A stretch of DNA of 64,000 nucleotides from Verticillium longisporum. Its lineage: Eukaryota > Ascomycota > Sordariomycetes > Glomerellales > Plectosphaerellaceae. Positions 53,900 to 64,000 of this stretch are shown here, one piece after another; within the stretch, counting starts at the first letter, position 1, and each line of letters begins with the position of its first letter. The stretch spans positions 4,216,001 through 4,280,000 of the forward strand of contig JAETXT010000001.1 of NCBI GenBank assembly GCA_019188255.1. Direction: 5' to 3'. Below the pieces are notes generated by a model, which made no database searches, was not told the DNA's origin, and worked only from the letters and a program-made list of their open reading frames with translations. The translations under genes and the position numbers were made by a program.

Positions 53900-56800
53900 A
53901 TATAGAAAATTAAGAAAGGTCTTAATATTAACTTTATTATTAATAGAATAGAATTATAATTCCTTAGATTATTAGATTTAATATCTATAGATCTTAAGAG
54001 TACTTAGATCCTTAAAATAATAAATATATATAAGATTATAAAAGGAGTTTACCTCTTAGAAGCATTTATTAAAGATTTCTAAGGCTAGATTAAAGAGGAC
54101 TTTAATTCCTATAATATAATAATTACTTAAGCATTAAAGGTATATCTAATAGAATATAAGATCCCTCTTCTAGGAATAATAAACGTTAAAATATTAAAGA
54201 AATTAATATTAATATTCTTATAAGAGGAAATATTTAATATAATAGAGTCGATTATTATTAATTAGGATTTAATATTCTAAAGAGTAGAGGAATAGAGAGA
54301 TTAATAGGATAATAAGTAATAACCTATAGGGAACGCTTAACTATCTTAAATCCGAAAACTATAAATAAAGAGGATAGATCCTTAATAGCCCTTAGTTCTA
54401 GGGTTATCTAATTAATAGAGTAGGTAATCTAGCTAATAAGAGATTATATTTTAATTATAAAGAAATAAGATTTTATTTCTAAATAGTATTTAGAATCTAT
54501 TAGCTTAATATTATATTCTATTATTATATAAATTAATAAATTTATTAATCGATAGAGCTATAATTAAGTAATTTATATTATTCTAGAATAAAGAGAGTAA
54601 TTATTTTAAGGAGATATATAATATCTTTAATAATAAAATATATATCTTTATAGACGTTTATAAACTATTATAAATCTATTATATATAGCTCTATATACTC
54701 TTCCTAAATATACTTTTAAAGTATATATAAACTTTCTTCCTAGAATATATAAACTAGAATATAGGACTTTATTAAATATATTTAATAATTAAATAATAGT
54801 TTAATTTAGAAATTAATAGAATATAATATTATATATATTAGAGCTTAATAACGTTCTATTCTATAATACTAGAAGCTAATAATATAGGAAAGCTATAAAT
54901 AGAAGTTCTCTAGATCTTTCTAGATAGGCTTTAATAATATTAAAGAATACTTAGCTCTATATTTAGGGAAGAGACTTATCTTTATATAAATACTCTAAGG
55001 GTAATTTAAGGTATCCTAGAGCTAAAGATTATATTAATAAGAATAGAGTAATCTTTTAATATACTATTTATATAGTTTAAGAATATACTAAAAGTAAAGG
55101 AGAATATTAGAATACTTAAGTACTTCTATATTAATAGATATTATAGGAGTAGATATTACTAAGTTAATAGAAACGGAGATTATAGAGAGTAATTAATATA
55201 TAGAATTAATAATTATTAATTATTTAGAATTCGTAAATACTAGATATACTCTAAATTAAATTATAGATCGATAAAGTATTCTCTTAAAGAATAATAATAC
55301 TTAAAAGAGTAATAGAAATATATATAGGAAGTATATAAAGATTAATAGAAGGGATATTATTAGTTTTTAATAGTAATAGAACCTATTAAGAGCTTAGAAT
55401 TAGATAATCCTATTTCTAATAAGCTAAGAGTAGATAATACTTTTAAGTTTAATCCTAAGAGCGAATTAATAAATATTTATATTATATACTTCCTAGTAAA
55501 TAAGTTATTTTAATATAGAATTAAAAGGAGTAATCCGAAAACTAAAATAATAGCTCTAATAAAATAGCTCTTTATTTAATATTAGATTAATAATACTTCT
55601 ATTTAATATAATATTATCTTCAATATAGGTATAGTATTAGTTTCTATAATAGGAGCTTTATAAATAAGGGCCTTAATAGCTTTAATATTAAGCCTTATAG
55701 TTAATAAATAGGGAATAGGGGCTAGAATAAGATTCGGAATAGGAAACTCTATATCTATAATAAAGGAAATTACTATTCTAATATTAATTAGGAAAATTAC
55801 ATTCTATATCGTCCTAATAGATACTCTATTCCTATTTTATATTAAAGATATAGATAATCTTAGAATCTATTTAGATAATATATATAATAAACTAATAAAG
55901 CATATTAAGGAGATCTAGGAGTATATATTTATTTTTTATAAATAGAGCTATTTATAATTCTTCCTAGATATAAAGATTTATATTAGTTCTAGGATTATAT
56001 ATATAATAGGGCTAGAGAGTAATAGAATAGCGTTTCTAATAGAAGTAGAACTCTAATATATTTATAAACGGTTTAATTATTTATTTATAAAAAAGCTATA
56101 AAACTTATTTTAGAGAATAAACTATAATATAAATTAGGATATTCTAAAGCTAATAAACTATTTCTATTAATATTATTAAATTAAAGGGAAGTCTCTATAA
56201 TACTTTATATTTACTTTAAAATTAGATATCGACTTTAATTATAAGATTTTAATCGATATTATATACTTAAATAGAAAGCTTATTCTTTATATAATCGATA
56301 TAAATATAGGATTCTAATCTATAACTTTTATTCCTAATTTTATAGCTTATATAATATAGGAAGCCCTTAAGAGGTATTAATTAGATACCTATCTTAGGCC
56401 TCTAGATATTATAATTATTAATATTAGAATAAACTTTATTTTTATAGAACTTAGAGTAGAAATACGCTTCCTAGATATAATTTATTATTAGATCCCTATA
56501 AAGGCCTACTAATTAATTAATAAGGTTAAGAGCTATTATAAGCTAATATATAGAATATATAAGATCTTAAAAGTAGAATCTCGTAATATAAGCCTAGAAT
56601 CGCTATTTTAAGGAGCTATAAAGGTAATAAACGATATTACTAAGCTTAATGGATTAATATCTATATTACTTATATTCGGGGCGATACTTAGGATTATCGT
56701 TAACTTAGCGCTTATTATAACCTAGATATAATATATTAAAGCAGTTAATAAGGTAATAATAGAGCTTTAGCGAATAATCGCTAAGTAGAAGGTTAATAAT

Positions 56801-58790
56801 ACTCTTAATACTTATAATAGATTAAATATTAAATAGTTATTATTAAGATTACTAAAGCTAGGAAGTAACGTTCTTATATTATAAGAATAGGAGAAATAGA
56901 CTAATCCTTATAAGGTTATATTAATTTTTAATATAGTAATTATAATTAAAATAATTAATAGCTTAATAGAGTTTAGAGGAATATATATTAAGCTATATAA
57001 TAGATCGCTAGATTAATAGATTAAGGAGATAATAGTAATTCGAACTCTAAAGGCCTTAGAACTATTTAAATACTTAGAGCTAATTCTATTATAATAATAT
57101 AAAAGACCTAGGAAGTTAATAAACGCTATAAATCTATTATAAGCGGCTTTTATAGATCGTAAAAGTAATACGATTAAGTCTTTATAGATTAAGTATTAAT
57201 TTATTATTAAAAGGGAATGGTAAGGGTATAACCTAGCTATTTAATTATATAATAAAACTAGAATAACGACCCCTAGGAAGCTATTTAAATAGTCCGATTA
57301 AGAGGAAATCGATTTACTCCTAATAGCTAGAGTAATTGTATTAATTAGGAGATCTACGTTTCCTAATATTAAGATCTTTAGATATTAGCTTATAAGAGAA
57401 GTAAAAGGCCTCCCTTAAGCCCTATATAAGAAATTAAGATTAATAATTTAAGGATATAATAATTAAGAGAAGATAACCTTTTTAATATAATCGTTTATAA
57501 TTATATATTATAGCTAATAGTTAATCCTAGTAATTACTCTAATATTATAATAATATAGCTATTAATTAATACTCTATAATATTAATTAAGCTTATACTTA
57601 GAGTATTATAGATCTATTATATAACGTTCTCCTATATATTCCTAAAGAGCTATAATATAGATATTTTAATAGAATCGTCTTCTATATTATAAAGCTATTC
57701 TATAGTATTATAGAATTAGGTCTCTATTAGTTTATAATCTATTAATACTATTATAGAGAGCGCTTAAACGCTATTCTAATAGGCTACGATCTATATTTAC
57801 TCCTAATTAGAGCTAGAGAGAGCTTTAGGCTAATTAGGATATAGATTAACGATACCTTTAACCTCGGAGAGCCTATATTTATATAAAAGGAATAAATAGA
57901 GCTCGAAAGTATTAGCTTCTAGGTAAAGCCTATTTCTATCTTTAATATAGGATCTAATAGCGTCTTTAATAGCTATATTATTAAAGTTAGAATTAAAGAT
58001 TTTACGATTTAATAGAAAGGCTAAAGTAATCGCTTAGAGCTAGTAACTCTAGGGATAGCGAGCTTAGAGTAGGAATATATTACTTAGAGAGCTTATAATA
58101 CTTATATTACTTTAACCTATTAATTAGAGGTAGCCTTCGATTTCTCTATTATAGCCTAAGCTAAGAACTTATAAAAGGATAATTTTAAATAGCTTAATAA
58201 ATATATATAATAGTAGATCGCTAATATAGGCTATAGCCTAAATTATATATACTTAGACCTCTTAATAGCTTAATTTTATATATTTATTAATAGCTCTTTT
58301 ATTAATAATAAGGACTTTAGTTTATAGATCGGATTTATTATCCTTCTAAATAATAAATATTCTTATAATTAGGAGAATGCCTTTATAATATATAGTAATA
58401 TCCTCTATTAATAATCTATTAAGTATAAATAGGTTATATATTTAATTCTAGCTAGCGAGATCTATAGGATAATTAATAGCTTTAATATAGCTTATATCCT
58501 TAAATAGATACTCTAAGAGATCTATAAATACTTAGAATTACTACTTCTATAGATAATTATCTATATTAATAGCTATTCGCTCTATTAATATTTAATTTAA
58601 TTAAATATAATAATAGAGAAATATTTAATAATAGATCTTATAGTATTATAGTAAAGCTATAAAGAATATAAAGTTAACGAAATTCGTTAAATTATTAGAA
58701 GTAATAACTTTATAGGTTTAATAATTAAAGGAGTATTAAATTAAATACTAGAAGCGCTAATAAGCTCTAATAAAGTTATAATTAAAATTA
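53900..58790 (+). pseudogene. copia gag-pol remnant of copy C
   Basis: Collinear with the pol remnant of copy B and likewise full of TAA/TAG stops produced from CAA, CAG and TGG. Integrase-, reverse transcriptase- and RNase H-like segments lie at about 56050-56900, 57600-57900 and 58300-58750. Start and end are approximate. Confidence 0.65.
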
Positions 58791-60396
58791 AAGGATACAT
58801 TAAACGTTAAGAAAAGAATAATTAAAGGGTAAAAGTAATTAATATTAGTAAAAATATAATAAAGCTTAAAAACGAGTACCCTAGAAGTAAAAACGATAAT
58901 TCTATAATTAGTAAAATAATAAAATAACTAATTAATAAAGCGGACTAGGCTTTAGAATCCGAAAAATCTAAGTTTAATTACTCTAGTAAGTCCTATTAGA
59001 GGCAATTAAAGAGCTATAGAGCTATAGCCTATTTAGCTACTTTATATTTAATATTATTAAGATTATTAAGGTCTTAATTAAAATTATTACCCCCCTTTAC
59101 TTCCTCCTTTTTAACGATCGTTAATATACCTTTTATAATAATATACTATTTCTCTATATCCTATATCCCCTATTAATTAATTATATAATTAGATAATTAG
59201 GGAAATAATAGAGAAGAGAGCTTATTAGCTTATTATTCTTATCCTAAATAGTTAAAAACTTTATAATAAACTTAAATACTTTAATTAGATAATAAATAAT
59301 AATTATTAAAGTTATAAATACTAGAAAATAGAGATTAAAGAAGCTTATATTAGTTTATAAGAGTACTTAGAGGTATATTTATAGTAATAGGAGCCCTTAA
59401 GCTCTAAATCGTAATATATACTATTAGCGTTAACTTTAATTTACTTATTAGCGAGATAAGACTTAAAGTACCTAAAATAGAGGACTTTATAGATATTTCC
59501 GTAGATATACGCTATATACTAGTTAATAGCTCCTATAATTAATACTAACTATATTCTTACGCTTTACTACTCTCTTAGTAGGAGGGGTAATAGGTATAAG
59601 GGCTTTACGTTTAAATAGTATTATCGAGGCTAGGGATAAATAGAAAGAGAGAGAAAGAGAGTAATAAAAAGGGGTAATTATTAATTATCAGAGCTCTAAA
59701 ATAGTAGATTAAGCTAGCTAATCTTAAAAATAAAGAATCGTTATAAGGAAGAGGAAAAGTAAAAGGAATAGAATTATTATAATTTATTAATTAAATATAT
59801 AGATCTATAGAATATAGTATTTATTAAACTAGCTTAATAGGATCTATTAATTCTATTTAAGCGGTTTAATTCTATTATTCCTATTAAAGGTAGTTTAATT
59901 CTATTATTCCTATTAAAAAGCTAATAAAGGAGGAATAATAATTATTCTTCTACCCTCTATTAGTATATTAGCGATTTAGAGATTTTAAGAGCTTATATCT
60001 AGCTATTATAAGAGCGCTAAATAATTAGCTATTATACTATTTAATTACTATTCTTTTCCTTTATTAAAGGGTTTAAATACTTATTCCTATTATTTAATTA
60101 TAATTTAATTCATTTCCTTAGAGAGCTATTTAATAGCTAGTTTAGCTAATCTATAGAGCTAGGGATTAAGGGATCTAGTATTTATAGGAATAGTAATATT
60201 AAGCTACGTTTTCCTTATTCTATCTATTATTCTCCTATTATTACTTATTTACTTATTTATTTATTATTTTATAGATTAAGGATCTAATATACTAGAGACT
60301 AGAGAATTATAAGCATATTAGAGTAGCTATTAACCTAGGTAATAGCTTCTAATATTAGTTCTATAGTAATCCTATCTATAAAGAAAAGAGAGCTAG

Positions 60397-60685
60397 TATT
60401 AAACTAATATTAGGGAATCGCCTAGGGCGGTAATTACTATATAGGATATACTAATATAGTAATTACTAGGGCTAGGATTTATAGCTCTTAGGAGTACGTA
60501 ATTTATAGCTTATATAATTAGTAAATTAGATAGGTATATCTAATTTATATAGGTAGTAGTAATTTAGAGAGATAGTATTAATAATTATTATAAGTCTTAT
60601 ATTACCTACCCTACCTATTTAGAGCTCTTAGGTATAGCTAAAGTAATAAATTAGGGTTTATATAAGTAGTAAAGCCCTCTTAATA
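60397..60685 (+). repeat. copia copy C 3' LTR
   Basis: 289 bp partner of 53160-53448. Followed by the AATAT duplication. Confidence 0.9.
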
Positions 60686-63116
60686 AATATCTTATTTTAT
60701 TATTAAATAAAGCCTCTCTAATACCTCCTTTACTAATAGACTTACTAGCTATTACCGAGGCTATTACTAAGGGTCCTATTATCTCCTTTATTATAGATAT
60801 ATATAAAGAGCTATTTAAGACCGTTCGCGATTATTATACTTATTAGGGATATAGATTAACTATAGAATAGATCTAGTAGAAGATTAATATAGTTAGGAGT
60901 AGCCCGATAATATAGATAAGGCTCTACTATAATTAAGGAAAAGCTAGACCCTCTTTATTAAAGGGTCTCTAGTAAAAGCCTTCCTCTAAAATTAATTACT
61001 TATAGCGAAGAACCCTTAAATAGGAAGTAGATAGCTTATAATAATATATTCCTATTTTATTAGATAATTATTATAATTATTCTACTATTTAGGAAGGAGG
61101 TCTTAATATATCGTTTATAATTTAGAGGGCTTCTTATAATCTTAATATTATAAATCGTATTAATATATTTATATTAATCGGTTAATTAATTAATAGATAG
61201 ATTACTTAATAGATTATAAAGGAATATATAAATAAGGGCTAAAATATCCTCCTTTCTAATAATAATATAAGGAATTAATAGATTTAGCTATAGAGGATTT
61301 AATAAAGCTATTATTCTCCTATTTAACTATTTATTAACGATCTTAAATAGAACGAAGATATATACTATTATATTATATACTAAAATCCTATTATATAAAA
61401 GATCGATTATATCTTCTAGACCTATTCTTAATATAATTAATTATAGAAATAGAATATTAACCTCTTCTTAATAGATTCTATATATTAAGTAAATTATCTA
61501 TATTTAAAAGCCTTATTTATAATCTATTAAATAGCCTCCTCTTAATTAAAAACTATAAATAAACTATTATAATATACTTCTCCTCTAAATAAATAGAATA
61601 ATAATAATTTATATACTATTTAATTACTATTTTACGCTCCTTTCTAATAAAAGTATTAATATATATATATAAGTAATTATTTATATAAAGGAAGTAATAG
61701 AGAAGGAGAATATTAGGGCCCCTAGTATTATAATTATAGATTTCGATTAGAAGCTTAAAAATACTCTCGAAAACGTATTCCCTTATCTCCTATAATAAAT
61801 TTATATATAATATATAAATAAGAACGTTCTCCTTTATATAAGAAGGAAATAGAATAGCTACTTAGAAAGTAATATTATAATTAGAGGCCTTTATAGTAGC
61901 TATATAGGTAGCTATTCCTATTAGAGATATTAATTATATTAATCTAATTAAGTAAATAGTAATATAATAGAAAACTCTATAATTAATGAAACCGTTAAAA
62001 ATAGCTTAATAATAAGGGCATTTCTAATTATTAGTTTAATATTTAATATTATAGATAATAGAAATAGTCTATAATACCCGAATTCTATATAATTATTATT
62101 AGATCTATTATTAAATTAATCTCCTAATAGCTTCTTATTCGCTTAGAAATAATTTATTAATATTAAAATAGAAAGGGCATTTTAGCTTATATAGGCCTTC
62201 TTCTATTATAAATTTAATCCTAAATAGTTTAATTTATTTATTTCCTTCCTTCTCTTTATATTCTTAATTAAAAAGCTAATATCCTAATTATAGAGCTTAT
62301 TTATTATTTAAATATTATTTAGCTATTATTCTATAATTAATTCTATAAGTTTTGTATTAAGAGATTCTAAAATTATAGCTTTAGATTTACTTCTCTAATT
62401 AAAAGAGCTTATATTAAGCTTAAGAACTACCTTTTAAAAAGTAAAAGCTAAATTAACCTTTATATTCTATATAAGTAAATTATTTAAATAATTAATAAGA
62501 AAAAGGAATAATATAAAACTTTAATTTAATTATAAATATATTATTTTAATATTAAATTCTAATAAAAATAGATTATAAAATAGCTTATCTTTCTTATATC
62601 CTTTAAAGCCTTTAAGAAGATATAGGACGAGCTATAAATAGCTTTAAGAGCTAGGAATTCGGATTAATTATAATTCTAGCTATTACCCTATTCTAATAGC
62701 TTTACTAAATAATAGGGGCTACTCTATTATTATATACTATATTCCTATTTATCTCTTAATTAATTATTAACCTTTAAAGATATCTTATTATATTAATAGC
62801 TCGATTAGAATATTATAGGCTTAATTATCTACTCCCCCTCCCTCTTCTAGCTTCTATTTATTAATTCTATTATAAATAAGCTATCCTTTAAAGGGCTTAT
62901 AAAGAAGCTCTCGAATTACCTCTAGATAGGGTCTTAAAGGGCGTTAAATATATTAAATAAGAATGCCTCTAGTACTTTAGAAAGGATACCGATAATGCCT
63001 CTATTATAGGGTCCTATAATACTCTAAGTTCTCTTACCTCTATTACTTAAACTATTACTTCTAGCTAAGTACTATCGGAGTAGGAATAGTTAGAACTACT
63101 ATTATTATATTCTATA
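60686..63116 (+). pseudogene. MULE transposase remnant
   Basis: RIP-saturated sequence without long frames. Conceptual plus-strand translation around 61720-61830 reads IIIIDFD, KLKNTLENVFPYLL and YIQYINKNVLL. This resembles the conserved 'TDxxxALxxAL...FPxxxxxxCxxHxxKNV' stretch of Mutator-family transposases with RIP-type substitutions. The rest is not recognisable. The assignment is tentative. Confidence 0.5.
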
Positions 63117-64000
63117 ACGTGCATGATAAGCAAGTGGGCCAAACAAGCAAGTGGGCCAAACAAGCAAGTGGGCCACCTGACGACGAAAACGCGACCTTCT
63201 TACGTTAACCATTAATTCCTCCACCAACAACGATGTCTCCGCCCTCACAAGAACGTCAATTACAGCTTGCTCTTCAGGCTATTCAAAATGACCCAGATCT
63301 CAGTATACGCGCTGCGACAAATATCTTTGGTGTTCCCCGAATGACCTTGACGCGTCGACTACGCGGTATTACTTCGCAACGCGACAGGATCCCCCTCAAT
63401 CGAAATTTGACGGAGCTCGAGGAGTTAACGATTGTTCAATACATACTTGAGCTAAATTCCCGAGCATTTCCTCCCCGGCTTTGTGAGGTTGAAGATATGG
63501 CTAATCGACTGCTAGCCGACCGCGACGCGCCGAGTGTCGGGAAGCGCTGGGCCTCAAACTTCGTCAGGCGACAACCAGAGCTTAAGACGCGTTTCTTTCG
63601 CAGATATGACTATCAGAGAGCCCAATGCGAAGATCCCGAGGCAATTCGCGATTGGTTCGCGCTCGTAAAGAACACAATCGCCAAATACGGTATCGCGGAG
63701 CCTGATATCTATAACTTCGATGAGACTGGGTTTATGATGGGCGTTATCGGGTCCGGAATGGTCGTTACGAACGCCGAAAGACGTTCTAATACGAAAATGG
63801 TCCAACCAGGAGGTCGGGAATGGGTGACAGTGATCCAAGGCGTTGGCGCAGACGGGTGGTGTGTCCCGCCGTTCATCATTATGGCGGGCAAAAATCACCT
63901 CTCAAGCTGGTACGAAGACAGCCCTCTACCTCACGACTGGGTAATCGCTACGACAGACAAAGGCTGGACAACAAATGAGAAAGGTCTAGAATGGATTCAG
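63117..64000 (+). mobile_element. pogo-type DNA transposon, pogo-3, cut by the window end
   Basis: Starts at 63117 with ACGTGCATGATAAGC after a TA dinucleotide (63115-63116). Its terminal region contains three copies of an AAGCAAGTGGGCCA motif, against two in pogo-1 and pogo-2. It is host-like in composition, inserted in RIP-saturated MULE-2. The right end is outside the window. Confidence 0.9.
63233..64000 (+). CDS. pogo/Fot1-like DDE transposase of pogo-3, partial (window end)
   Basis: An open frame of 256 codons from the ATG at 63233 to the window edge with no stop. The N-terminus (MSPPSQERQLQLALQAI) and the helix-turn-helix region match pogo-1 and pogo-2. The first catalytic Asp is in YNFDETGF, followed by ERRSN, REWVTVIQGVGA and HLSSWYED, as in the other copies. 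The second and third catalytic Asp lie beyond the window. Unlike pogo-1 it has no frame break in the visible part, so it is the best candidate for an intact copy. Confidence 0.9.
   Translation, partial: MSPPSQERQLQLALQAIQNDPDLSIRAATNIFGVPRMTLTRRLRGITSQRDRIPLNRNLTELEELTIVQYILELNSRAFPPRLCEVEDMANRLLADRDAPSVGKRWASNFVRRQPELKTRFFRRYDYQRAQCEDPEAIRDWFALVKNTIAKYGIAEPDIYNFDETGFMMGVIGSGMVVTNAERRSNTKMVQPGGREWVTVIQGVGADGWCVPPFIIMAGKNHLSSWYEDSPLPHDWVIATTDKGWTTNEKGLEWIQ

Larger units (their letters stand above)
53160..60685 (+). mobile_element. copia-type LTR retrotransposon copy C, full length, RIP-dead
   Basis: 7526 bp with two 289-bp LTRs (53160-53448 and 60397-60685) and a perfect 5-bp target duplication AATAT (53155-53159 and 60686-60690). 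It is collinear with copy B over its entire length and contains an extra ~185-190 bp at about 58790-58980 that copy B has lost and copy A still shows. A candidate polypurine tract (AAAGAAAAGAGAG) precedes the right LTR. It inserted into MULE-2, whose sequence resumes directly after the right LTR. Confidence 0.9.
52829..64000 (+). mobile_element. Mutator-like element MULE-2, partial in window, with nested copia and pogo insertions
   Basis: Begins with the same AGGACGG... terminal repeat as MULE-1 but on the plus strand; the first ~90 bp are not RIP-mutated. MULE sequence is present at 52829-53159 and 60686-63116. It is interrupted by copia copy C (53160-60685), and at 63117 a pogo element begins that runs past the window. 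The piece at 62890-63116 is the reverse complement of the MULE-1 piece at about 13560-13818, so most of the element's length is seen here. The 3' terminal repeat lies outside the window. Confidence 0.65.

Overview
The window comes from a filamentous ascomycete (Pezizomycotina; class not determinable). The evidence is the gene families (DAL5-type MFS transporter, Kre9/Knh1-like GPI protein, Vpr-type subtilases, copper amine oxidase), short GT-AG introns of about 41-70 nt, and two very AT-rich islands in which CpA/TpG dinucleotides are almost absent. That depletion is the signature of saturating repeat-induced point mutation (RIP). No exact species is claimed.

Layout. (1) 1-12942 is a sparse genic block: an MFS transporter (+), a coiled-coil protein (-), a Kre9/Knh1-like GPI-anchored protein (-), an FtsJ-fold methyltransferase (+) and a DUF7730-like protein (-), then about 2 kb with no convincing gene. 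(2) 12943-31895 is a 19-kb nest of transposons. The outer shell is a Mutator-like element (MULE) with ~108-bp terminal inverted repeats. Inside it is an inverted copia-type LTR retrotransposon (copy A). Copy A is itself interrupted by a 516-bp TRIM-like element, a complete forward copia copy (copy B, 7341 bp), a 205-bp insert and two 1.86-kb pogo-type elements. (3) 31896-52828 is a second genic block: a MITE, subtilase 1 (+), an RNase Z-like protein (-), a broken gene, a copper amine oxidase with a cluster of GATA sites (+), a secreted GPI-type protein (+), a secreted lysine/proline/histidine-repeat protein (-), a secreted endonuclease/exonuclease/phosphatase (+) and subtilase 2 (-). (4) 52829-64000 is a second MULE in the opposite orientation. 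It is interrupted by a complete copia copy (copy C, 7526 bp) and by a third pogo element running off the window end.

The block between the islands is rich in secreted proteins and degradative enzymes: two paralogous secreted subtilases that share two intron positions, a secreted phosphodiesterase-fold enzyme and an amine oxidase. Both subtilases start about 1.1-1.3 kb from a MULE end and are transcribed away from the islands. The retrotransposons and MULEs are RIP-saturated and non-coding. The three pogo-type elements inside them are almost un-mutated and so inserted later, or escaped RIP.

Three points deserve most attention. The pogo element at 29751-31609 has a copia fragment on one side and MULE on the other, which fits a deletion by recombination between two pogo copies. 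Almost all reading-frame breaks in the pogo transposases and in subtilase 2 fall in homopolymer runs, which may be sequencing error. The 516-bp TRIM-like element has perfect 5-bp target duplications. I found no unambiguous new defence or biosynthetic system.
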